Source of the DNA: Bursaphelenchus xylophilus
Taxonomy: Eukaryota; Nematoda; Chromadorea; Rhabditida; Aphelenchoididae
Direction: 5' to 3'
Assembly: GCA_904066235.2 (NCBI GenBank)
Contig: CAJFCV020000005.1
Coordinates: forward strand, 5,761,501-5,825,500
DNA length: 64,000 nt
Below the pieces are notes generated by a model. It did no database searches. It saw nothing but the letters and a program-made list of their open reading frames with translations, and was not told where the DNA came from. The position numbers and the translations under genes were made by a program. Shown one piece after another: positions 47,202-57,255 of this stretch (position 1 is the stretch's first letter; each line of letters opens with the position of its first letter).

Positions 47202-48781
47202 ATGGCTGAGGAGGGAAAAAACCAAAAAAGTTTCGACTTTTTGAATGTCTTGGGCCAAATATCCTTGGCCACATTCGTGGGGACTTCAGGTAAGGGGTAA
47301 CTAAAGTTACTATAAGTAATTTTAAGAGAACTGTCGTTTGATTTGAAGATAAAACAGGGAAAGACAGAGAAAACACAATGTTTGTAGTGTTATATAACCA
47401 CCTTAAAATTGTTACGATGACTATTTACAGCGTTTGTTTTTGGAAGTACCAGTGCTGAATTTGAATTCAAAAGTCATGTAAATGACACTGATATTGATGT
47501 AGATGCCAAAGTACCTTTCCTCGTCGATTTCTACGCGATTGTTAGCAGTATTGTAATCGCGATTGTTCAAGGGGAAAGTAAGTTTTTTATACAGTAATCT
47601 GACCCTTTTTTAGGCCTGACAGCATTCCGAGTCTTCCGACATGATACCCGTCTTGTCCCCACCTTATATCGATTACCTCTGAATATCTTAGCCCTGATCT
47701 TCTCCATCCTTCATCTAATCGCATTGATTAATCATCCCACAACTCCCAATGCCTCAGGATTTTCGTCTTTTTACTCATGGATATCAATTATTCTGGTCGT
47801 TGGATATGTAATTCAGGTAATATAAGGCGTGCGAGTTCTACATCTTTTCGGACGCAGAAACCCGGATTTCTCGTCTGTGGGCCCTCTAGACAAGAAATGC
47901 GCAATCCTTGCTGATTGAGGACAGAGAAAAAAGAAAAAAATCTTCACGGGGAGAGAGCAGAAATTTGTACAATGTTACGCTTAGAGGTCGCAATCGGGCC
48001 GGGCTTGAGCAGATTTGAAAAAGCCCCCGGGCCGGCTTGACCCTGACCGCTTCGGCCCGGCCAGGGAGGTTGTATTTGCGGATAAATGAATAAATTTTAA
48101 TACTAAAACAGCAAAATGAAGCACAAATGTTGTGCAAAATTGATAGATAGGTATTAGATTTAACCTTTTTGACTTATGTCATATTTTTATCAGTTTCTAA
48201 AACTGACTAAAATCCTTATTATGTATACGCAATCCCGCACAAATATGCAAGTGTCGGGCAAGAATCTTTGCATTTTTTGGTGGCAGACTTAAAGAATTCG
48301 TTGTAATTTGATCACGCGGCGTTGAATTGTGCATTTCTTGTCTAGAGGGCTCACAGGCAGGAAACCCGGCTTCTGCAAGGGGCTCCGGAAAGATGCAGAA
48401 CGCACGCGCCTTATATTTAATCGTATTATCTTCAAATTATTACTTTAGGCCCTTTTCACCGTTTATTCCCTCTGTTTTCCAAGGAATTCAACACATTTGA
48501 AGAATGGATTCAGACCTGCTCACAAAGTGTTCAGTAATGCTTTATTTGTGATCACCATTCTACAAATATTTATTGGAATGTCATATTATACGGAGGTTCT
48601 GGGAAAGTAAGTCTTGCGATGGTATTACAGTACTCTTAGATGTTACAACAAGCTCTCTTGTAAGTATCAAACAGATGTATTCTTGAATATTGGGATGGTT
48701 TCCTTAATTCTTTACGGTCTGATTACATCCACCGTCTCAATAAATAGCCACTGGAAGGTCGAGATGACGAAGGAGTTCTGA
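47202..48781 (+). CDS. Cytochrome b561-fold membrane protein with missing haem ligands
   Basis: Start MAEEGKNQKSFDFLNVLGQ, six hydrophobic segments. b561 landmarks are visible: IVQGESLTAFRVFRH (family QGxxLxxYRVFR), NILALIFSILHLIAL, FYSWISIILVVGYVIQ (family HSW) and RPAHKVFSNALFVITILQIFIGM (family P-x-H). The family uses four TM His to bind two haems. Here the TM2 His is replaced near FYAIVSS, the TM3 His appears replaced in the LPLNILA segment, HSW is YSW, and only the RPAHK His remains. Electron transfer is therefore doubtful. Exon joins are phase-consistent; intron 4 carries a MITE (47821-48415). It ends EMTKEF one base before the stop of the TGF-beta gene on the other strand. Confidence 0.65.
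47821..48415. mobile_element. MITE with TATAAGGCGYGCG ends in an intron
   Basis: Inverted arms of about 90 bp: left tataaggcgtgcgagttcta..., right ...gaacgcacgcgccttata. Both arms carry tctagacaagaaatgcgcaa or its inverse. The interior has a GC-rich patch with ggccggg/cccggcc motifs (about 47998-48062). A solo copy of the right end occurs at 61415-61535. TA or TATA duplication is likely but cannot be separated from the ends. Confidence 0.65.
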
Positions 48782-48782
48782 T

Positions 48783-50699
48783 TCATCTACACCCACAACG
48801 ATTCACCCTCATATTTTGATATTTCTTCATCACAATATTATCCTGGTTATTCATAAATAAGATACTCTGCTCTCGCATCTCTGTGGCTGCGCATTTCGCC
48901 ATTTCAGTGCTGAAATACAAAGTTGCAGTATTTTTACTATATTTTTGGGTATAATATTTAACTAATGGTGTAGTACCTTTTATCATCGACCAAATGGATC
49001 AGACTTTGTACTATTGCATGATTGGAAGGGAAGAGATCTTCGTACAAGGGGAAATTGCAGTCTCCCTCACAAAAATCAGCCTGATACCCTGAGGGCGCGA
49101 TGACCCAATTCTGGAATACAATTGGTTGTAAATTCAGTTATGACAGTAGACACGGAAATACTCCCTAGTCCTAAACGGAGTACCTATAAGAGGCGTTCCG
49201 GGTAAATTCAAATTTTTTTCGGCCATGGCTCAGACACGCGTTTCGGCCAAAGCAATGTCTTCTTCCGCACCGTACAAGGCCCACAATAGCAAGAACTTTG
49301 CAAGGTGCGAAAAATTCATTCCACTGTGCATGTCGTGGTGCCGCCTTTCGGAACAAGTTTTATCCTGGCTTGGGCCGTGCACATTGCAGGATAAAAAATT
49401 CGATATGGCTGAAATGCCCGTCTAATTGTAAGCATCATGGCCGAAAAAAATTAAATTTATCCGGAACCCCTCATCAGTATTTTCATAAAGCGCATGAACA
49501 TTTGCTTCTGCACTCGCCAACGCACAGCGATGTTTCTCTTTTCGCAGAATGCAAACCACAAAAAACCCGATTGCACTGTGCAAATTCGTCAAAACCGACA
49601 GAGAAACAAATCGAACTTGATAAATTAATTGCATAAATGTCATTTTAAACTTACATCCCATCCCAGATCTTTGAAGTCGACAAACAGAGACTTCAAAACA
49701 CATCGCCCAGGCTTTTTTCCCAACGATGACGTCATCGGAATAAAACCGGATTCAGCCTCGGGACGTCGGGAAAGATCCGGCTGATTCTCGAGATTAACAT
49801 TCCTTTTGGGCCGAGAATTGACTGGGCCATCAGAAAAAAAGAATCCAACTCCGAAGAAGTGGATGTTCGACAGGTCTTTTTCAGAGGTTTCATCTGTAAG
49901 AATGCGAATTACAGTAATTACACTTACAATCTAATAACTCGAGAGTGATTTTATAAGTCCCATTTACATTCTCCAACCACTCAGTAAAGAGATTGGTCCC
50001 ATTAAAAGAAGCAAAGTTGACTTCTTCGTCAAAATCTCCCTTCAAACTTCTTCTTGTACAATAATGTAAACTAAAATAAATAAATTATACATTCTACCAA
50101 CCCTTGATGAGTGTAATGCATTGCGACATCTTCTATTTGCATCAAATCACCTTCCAACACCAGATAAAACGTTCCGGCGAATATCTCCAAACTTTGATCC
50201 TTTTCGATTATAAATGTTATTTCAGTTACACTCACACCATTCACAGTTAAAATTGTCACATCTGAAGTGTAATTTTAACACAGCTTTATCTTACTATGAG
50301 GGACGAAACCCATAATCGTATCCGAAGCATAGATTTCTTCTTCCAATTTGTGAGAATCGAACATAAAGATAGGATCTCTGAAAGAATCTACAACTCATTT
50401 CTTGCAATTACACTTACTCAGAGCTCTCGGTAACCTTATATAACGATGACATAAACGTGGAGACAATTTTATCACTTGAATTTATTCCTTTAACCGGTTT
50501 CTCGAGACCTAATAAAATCAAAATTTGATTTTGAAATAGTTGAGCTTGCTGTCTGAAAGTTGTAAATAGATAAATGTAGAAGATGTAATTACACTTACAA
50601 ATCCAATATAAAGGGAAGCGACTGTTTGGAGACATCATCTACGTAGAACACATTGGAAGAAGATGAATAAATTAAGAGAAAAAGAAGAAAGAAGAGCAT
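48783..50699 (-). CDS. TGF-beta/BMP-type ligand lacking the interchain cysteine
   Basis: Start MLFFLLFLLIYSSSSNVFYV (signal peptide), a divergent prodomain over several small exons, a furin-type site SRPKR|NVN, then the mature domain: [34 protein letters not shown] (C1, W-x-x-W, CxGxC), HAIVQSLIHLVDD, KCAATEMREQSILFMNNQDN and RVNRCGCR. The family pattern ...CC.P..L..I..L....C.C is reduced to a single Cys (KCAAT), so six of seven knot cysteines remain. The missing one is the usual interchain cysteine, as in GDF9/BMP15. C. elegans has several such ligands; orthology is not assigned. Secreted signalling factor. Its 3' end overlaps transcription of the b561-like gene. Confidence 0.85.
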
Positions 50700-51469
50700 C
50701 GGAACAGCCAGAATGAAGCGAAAGGATCTTTATGTTATACATGGGATTGGCCAGATGTTTTTCTAACCGTGGAACGTTCTCTTTCTGACGATAGGAACCG
50801 CTGATATAGTCAGTTTTTCGAAAGAATTTACCTTATTTTAGGAGCTGTTCATTTAAAATAAATTATAATCGTTTGATTCAGAGCACCGCGACATTTCCGG
50901 AATTTGGACACTTCCGGAATGGCGGAATAGTGACACTTCCGGAACCGGGGAAAAATCAAAGAAGAGGCTTAGACCTATCATCTGAACCATCTGAATAGAT
51001 TGACCGTTATTAACTTCGGGGTTTTTTCTGGTTGTTACTTTTTCTTCTGTAGTAATAAACAACTAACACGACTTCCCGTTAAAAAGTAATTTTTTGAAAT
51101 TTTTCTAACAATACTGGATTTAGGGGTTTTCGCGGTTGCTGATTTCGAAAATCATGTTCATTTTTTCTACACCTTATTAGCGACCTAGGTGGTAGCAGTG
51201 AGACCATTTTCGGGTAATTTTTGGCAACCTCCTTGACCTCAGTCACGACCTAAGTCTCTGCGTATGCAATGTGCAATTTTTTGTAATCTCTGGGATTCTC
51301 TCTCTGACTGTGTGAACTGGAGGAAAAGCATATGCGAGGGCCCCCGAGCGTCTCAGCATAAAGCCGACGACAGTTTCGGCGCAAGGAAGGGTGCCGAATT
51401 ATTTAAAACAAAATTTGATTAAAGGTTTTCTGAATGTGCCAGAATGGAGGGGTCCCCCAGGTAATTTGT
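50700..51469. other. Intergenic region, no gene seen
   Basis: Upstream of the TGF-beta ligand. Contains a triple repeat of gacacttccggaatggcg type near 50893-50945 and a 26-bp segment (51056-51081) identical to one at the FCP-1 stop (57131-57156). Confidence 0.4.
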
Positions 51470-52760
51470 CGTGTTATATGGTCGCTGAACGTCACCACAA
51501 AATTTTAGTTTCGGAAATTACCGTATACGGTTCGTATTTAAAACAAGGTTCGCGAGAGACTCGAGAACCCCTTGGCACATTTTTACCAAGTTGGCCCTGC
51601 AGGGCTGAAATTCAACCCAGTTAGTACACTAACAAAACAAAATTTTTTGGCATTTCTTTTTTTTTTTTTTTTTTTTTTTTGAGATTCGGCTTACTGTAGG
51701 CGTACTGTACTTTTACCGCAAACTTTGTATCACAAAAACTAGACATGCCAGAGAGTCGGGGGTGGTTCGGATGGATTGGTATCGTTATTCTGAGCAAATT
51801 ACCTGTTGACAACGTTTTTCTAATGGTTTGCCTAAGGCAAGAAAAAATTGATTCTTTGGATCCAAAGTTACAGTAACCCAGATTTCTCAAAATTTTTTCA
51901 TAATGCGGCAAAATTTTTTTTTTTTTCTTCATTTAAAAGTGCTTCCAATTGCCGTTCGAATGAGCCTATGAACACGCCTGTAAGGTGTCTCCTGGGGCAG
52001 AACCAACCGTTTAAAGTTTGCATTTACAGAAAATGTGTCATTATATGTGTACATTTTGATGAACCGAATGTATTATTGCATAAAATGGAGGTTCTGCAAC
52101 CGCAATAAACAGCAGTTTTTTCTTGGATTAATTTAGAACTTTTTTTGATATGTAAAATTTTGGAAAAACTAAGTTTCTGTAACAATATTTTCTTAAAGCT
52201 ATGTGTTTTCAAACTCAAAAGGATTTTTAAGTTGCTTTTTGCATCAGATGTGCTCAGTATGATGTCAAGAATCTAATAAAACCCGTCTCAAGTCTCAAAA
52301 CATACTTACAACTGTTTTACAGAATTTGCGGTAAAATTACAGTACGCCTACAGTAAGCCCAATCTCAAAAAAATGGAAGTGCCAAAAAATTTTGTTTTGT
52401 TAGTGTACTAACTGGGTTGAATTTCAGCCCTGTAGAACCAACTTGGTAAAAATGTGCCACCCCTGTTTTGCGGTTGCTCGACTTTCTCGCGAACCTTGTT
52501 TTAAATAATAACCTCAAAGAGCAAAAGCATAAAACTTCGCTGTTTTACGTTTTCGACCATGAGGAACATTTCTATAATTGACACCTTTGCCGTACGATGT
52601 ACCCTTCTACTACTTTGAAAAATACCAAGATGCCAGGGGCGTAGCTAGGGGTAGGACAGGGGGGTACTCTTTCTGAAAATTGTAGATACCGTAACCCCCG
52701 TATACGGTATTTTCCGAACCTAAAAATTCGTGCTGACGTTCAGCTATCATAATACAACAA
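51470..52760. repeat. Nested inverted repeats (two pairs of arms)
   Basis: Inner pair: ttaaaacaaggttcgcgag... (51536 to about 51720) and its inverse ending at about 52506. Outer pair: gctgaacgtc...ccgtatacgg at 51483-51530 and its inverse at about 52697-52745. A 24-T run lies at 51657-51680 in the left inner arm only. Likely a composite of non-autonomous elements; no coding frame. Confidence 0.65.
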
Positions 52761-52817
52761 CTATGCAAAATATCAAAAGATTCAGAGTTGATCGTTTTTC
52801 GAAAAAAATAAAGGTTC

Positions 52818-54836
52818 TTAAAACACGATTTCTGAGTCACTGGATCAGCCATGGACATAGGAAAAAATCGATTTTGAGTTTTTGATTTTAAAATGACTGT
52901 AGGCATCCTATAAACATAATGCTAAAATATTTTTGCCCAATTCCTTCATTAACCTACTGTAATTTACAATTTAATGATTTTGCAGTAATCGACCATTACA
53001 AGATAACTACTTGTTAGAAATGGCTGAAATTGGTAATACTTATGTTTTAGGCCATGCCCATCATAACAGACACAGAATTTTGGCACTCGGGTTACTGTAA
53101 CATACCGTAATGTGGGTTCAGCCGCACAAATTCGGCCCTACAAAAGTTATTTCTCAAATGCCGCAGCTGATTTTTACATATGCATATGTTAATCAGCGTA
53201 AAATTCTGCCCTATAAACATTAAAAAAAAGTGTAAAAAGCCATGATCCGTTTTTCGTGGTATAGTGGTTTTTGGCCAAATTTAGTAATCCAAGGGTCGCG
53301 AGTTCGATCCCCGTGGAAGCAAAATCCGTAATACTGCCCAGAACCATAAAAAATCAATTGGGCTGAATTGTATAGCATGCATGGGAAGTATGAAAACCTT
53401 TATAAAAAGTGATTTGCATTTTTGAAAGCATTTTTTTAAGATGACATCAGAATTTTGTTTTTCGTGGATTAAGGTGCAAATTTAGTTTAGGAAAGTCGGT
53501 AAAAATTACTGTATAGAGGTTTTCAAGCCTTCTAAATTCAATAGGACAAATTTTTCAGACCTAGGATTACTGTAACATTGACAAAACGGATTTCGGCCGC
53601 TAAAAATCGGCCGTAAAAACGTTGATTTCAAAAAAACGCCATTAATTCTACGATTTTTGGAATCAGCGTGAAATTTGGCTCTAGAATCATTGCATACTGT
53701 ACCTTACTTGACCGCTTGAATTTTACAGATTTTTTTTGCCGTAAAATCACAAATTTTGGGGTGAGTGAAGTCATCCGCGGAAATCGAAAAATAAAATCTT
53801 GAGTTTCTAGGCTAGAAATATGTACAACCACCAATAAAATATAGCTTCAAAATATTTGTGTCTAATTCCATTGTTAATGTAGTTTTATTTACAATTTTCA
53901 AATATGAAAATAATTTACCAAAGAGAAAAAAGTATTTGACAACATGACTGTATTTTAAGTTGATATAGTGTGGAATTTTACGCTGATTCCAAAAATCGTA
54001 GAATTAACGGCGTTTTTTTGAAATCAACGTTTTTACGGCCGATTTTTAGCGGCCGAAATCCGTTTTGTCTATGTTACAGTAATCCTAGGTCCGAAAAATT
54101 TGTCCCATTGAATTTAGAAGGCTTGAAAACCTCTATACAGTAATTTTTACTGACTTTCCTAAACTGAATTTGCACCTTAATCCACGAAAAACAAAATTCT
54201 GATGTCATCTTAAAAAAATGCTTTCAAAAATGCAAATCACTTTTTATAAAGGTTTTCATACTTCCCATGCATGCTATACAATTCAGCCCAATTGATTTTT
54301 TATGGTTCTGGGCAGTATTACGGATTTTGCTTCCACGGGGATCGAACTCGCGACCCTTGGATTACTAAATTTGGCCAAAATCCACTATACCACGAAAAAC
54401 GGATCATGGCTTTTTACACTTTTTTTTAATGTTTATAGGGCAGAATTTTACGCTGATTAACATATGTAAAAATCAGCTGCGGCATTTGAGAAATAACTTT
54501 TGTAGGGCCGAATTTGTGCGGCCGAACCCACATTACGGTATGTTACAGTAACCCGAGTGCCAAAATTCTGTGTCTGTTATGATGGGCATGGCCTAAAACA
54601 TAAGTATTACCAATTTCAGCCATTTCTAACAAGTAGTTATCTTGTAATGGTCGATTACTGCAAAATCATTAAATTGTAAATTACAGTAGGTTAATGAAGG
54701 AATTGGGCAAAAATATTTCAGCATTATGTTTATAGGATGTCTACAGTCATTTTAAAATCAAAAACTCAAAATCGATTTTTTCCTATGTCCAGGCCTAACT
54801 GGCGGCTGATTCAGTGACTCAAAAATCGTGTTTTAA
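52818..54836. repeat. 2-kb palindrome (860-bp arms) carrying tRNA-like cores
   Basis: Left arm 52818-53677 reappears inverted and nearly identical at 53973-54836, with a 295-bp spacer. Ends are TTAAAACACG...CGTGTTTTAA. Each arm contains a tRNA-like core. Could be a large fold-back transposon or a head-to-head pair of one tRNA-derived element. No transposase frame. Confidence 0.75.
53252..53330 (+). other. tRNA-like core in left arm of the palindrome
   Basis: gtggtatagtggttttt (box A-like) and gcgagttcgatccccgtgg (box B/T-arm-like) at tRNA-like spacing. The stems do not pair well, so it is a tRNA-derived sequence rather than a working tRNA. The inverted copy lies at about 54325-54405. Confidence 0.5.
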
Positions 54837-55007
54837 AACTCAATCGTTTTAAAAAAATGTTTCCCTGCAATAACAGAATGCCAAAAATAAAGGGTTATTT
54901 TATACGATGAAACATTATAAAATAAAAAAATCTCAAAAAATATTTTCTCAAACTTTTTTACTATTTTATATATTTTACGTAAATTGATACAACGATCGGT
55001 ATTTTGG

Positions 55008-57141
55008 ATGTCAGATTCTGATCCAGGTTCTTCGGAGGAGCAGAAAGAATTATTGTGGGAACTGGATGATGGTGAATACTTAGTCGAGTCAATCCGAGCC
55101 AGGAACAATATTTTTGTGCCTAAAAACACTCCCATTTTCACTTACAAGAAGGTATCAGATGCCAAATCGAAGAAGAGTTTTAAATCTCCATCTGCTGGTA
55201 TCATCAGAATAAACCAAGAAATCTTGAAGAATGGGGCCAAGTTGGAAAAAGGATCTCTTCTGGGATGGATTGGTGGAGAATGTCCGCATGAAATGGTATT
55301 GGCTGGAAGTTGTGTCACTTGTCATATCTTGGTTAAGAGGTAGGTTCCGTTTATTGAATGTTCTTATCTTTAGGAAACACGATGAAAGTGAAGGTTATGT
55401 ATCAATGATTCATAACAAGCCAGGCTTGATGGTCAGCAAGAAGGTAACAATGTTAAGTTATGTTAAATATAGTTTAGAAAGCGACTGAAATTGGTGTGGA
55501 GTCTCGACAGAATCTCCTTAAAGCCAGGAAATTAATTCTGATGGTAGATCTCGATCAAACTGTTATTCATACGACAAATAAAGCTCCGACTCAAGAAGAA
55601 ATGATGTCTGTAAGTAAACATTGCTTTTTTAATTTTGTTTAGAATATTCACAGTTATGTTCTACAAGGTTTCCAATATCATACCAAAATACGTCCACATG
55701 TTGAAGAATTTTTAACCGAAATGAGCAGAAAATTCGAATTACATGTCTGCACCTACGGAAAACGAGAGTATGCCGAAAAAATCGTTAGCATCCTGGATTC
55801 GGAGAAAAAATACTTCGCGGAGAGAGTGCTTACCCGGGATGAGTTGAGAAGTCAGCATGATAAAAGATCCAATCTGAGCTCGTTGTTCCCAGCGGGAGAA
55901 GAGATGGTCCTCATGGTGGACGACCGGTGCGATGTATGGGGTTTCTCAGATTCTTTGATTTGGGTGGGTATTATGTTGTATTTGTATATGTCTTTAGGTT
56001 AAACCCTATGTCTTTTTCAATAATATCGGAGATATTAACGATCCCAACCTGATCAGAAAAAAGGCGGAATTTGAGAACAAGATGGAGGAAACACAAAAAC
56101 AAGAGGCATCAGAGCTGCTGAATGAAAAAGAGATGGTGGATGAAACAATGGAAGGTAATGAGCCAACAGAAAGTCAAAACGAAGAAGAAGAAGAAAATGA
56201 GGATATGACAAATGGTAGAAAAAATGTAGACGAAGTGGAGCATGATGATGCAGAAGAGAAGGAAGATGATGAAGGTATTTCTCAAGATTCGACCACACCG
56301 CCACCTTGTCAAATTCCGGATGGCAGTGACGATCCGACTCTCAAAAGCATCTCCGAAGTCCTAAGTCGAATCCATTCGAGCTTCTTTCAACATTACGATA
56401 AGACCGGAAATGTAGGATATGGAATTGTAAATACTTCAAATTTCAGATTGCACATGTTCGGGACATTGCAAAGTCGATCAGACTCTCGGTTCTGAAAGAT
56501 GAAATCATTGTTTTCTCGGGGCTTCCAAAATACGGAGATCTCAGGAAACATCAGCTCGTTAGTTGTGTGGAGGCATTCGGAGCTGTAGTGGATGAAGATG
56601 TAACCGAAAGTACAACAGTTCTGGTGGCTTTGAAAGCACGAACATCGTGGGTTACACAAGATTGTGTTTATAGATCGCTTCTAGAAAATACTTCGATGCC
56701 CATCGACGGAAAATCCCGATTGTGAGTCCAAAATGGATCGAAGAGTCGGCAGCTCATTGGAAGAACATGGAGAAGAGCGAATTCACTGATCCAGAATCCC
56801 TCAAACCGTTGGCACACTGTGGATTGCCTCAAGAGATTACCGAGAAAGCAGAGATCACCACTTTGGGAAGGAAAGACATTCTGGGAATGGAGGAAGAAGT
56901 AAATCAATTCTTGGAGGATATTGACGATGAATCTGACGGTAATGAAGAGACTGAAGGAACAGAGGACAGTCTGAGGAAGAGACGGGCGTCCGATTCTGAG
57001 TGTGACAATCCAAACAAAGTGATGAGAATGGAACAAGAAGATGGAAATGAAGAGTCGGTGACGGAAGAGGTGTTCGGAGAAGAGGATTCTGATTCCGGAG
57101 ACGGAATGGCCGCTGATCTCGAAAATCTACTAAACAACTAA
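55008..57141 (+). CDS. fcp-1: RNA polymerase II CTD phosphatase FCP1
   Basis: Start MSDSDPGSSEEQKE at 55008. N-terminal biotinyl-like part (SAGIIRINQEILKNGAKLEKGSLLG), then Cys/His segment GGECPHEMVLAGSCVTCHI. The catalytic FCPH domain has ILMVDLDQTVIHTT (DxDxT nucleophile), HTKIRPHVEEFL, FELHVCTYGKREYAEKIVSILD and MVDDRCDVW. A long acidic linker follows. A BRCT domain starts near IVFSGLPKYGDLRKHQ and includes VVDEDVTESTTVLVA, KYFDAHRRKIPIVSPKWIEESAAHW (reached via a 38-nt intron). The acidic C terminus ends MAADLENLLNN, like the C-terminal TFIIF-binding end of FCP1. It removes Ser phosphates from the Pol II CTD. A 26-bp segment spanning the stop recurs at 51056. Confidence 0.92.
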
Positions 57142-57255
57142 CACGACTTCCCGTTATTTTCAGATTATCGGTTTATTAATCATCTGAATGCGGGTATAAC
57201 AATAAAAGAATAAATTTAGTATTAACAACAACATTATATTGCAATGGCTGCCCAT

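Noticed and set aside
49225..49636. Plus-strand frames inside the TGF-beta gene
   Set aside because: They lie in an intron of the minus-strand ligand gene and show no domain.
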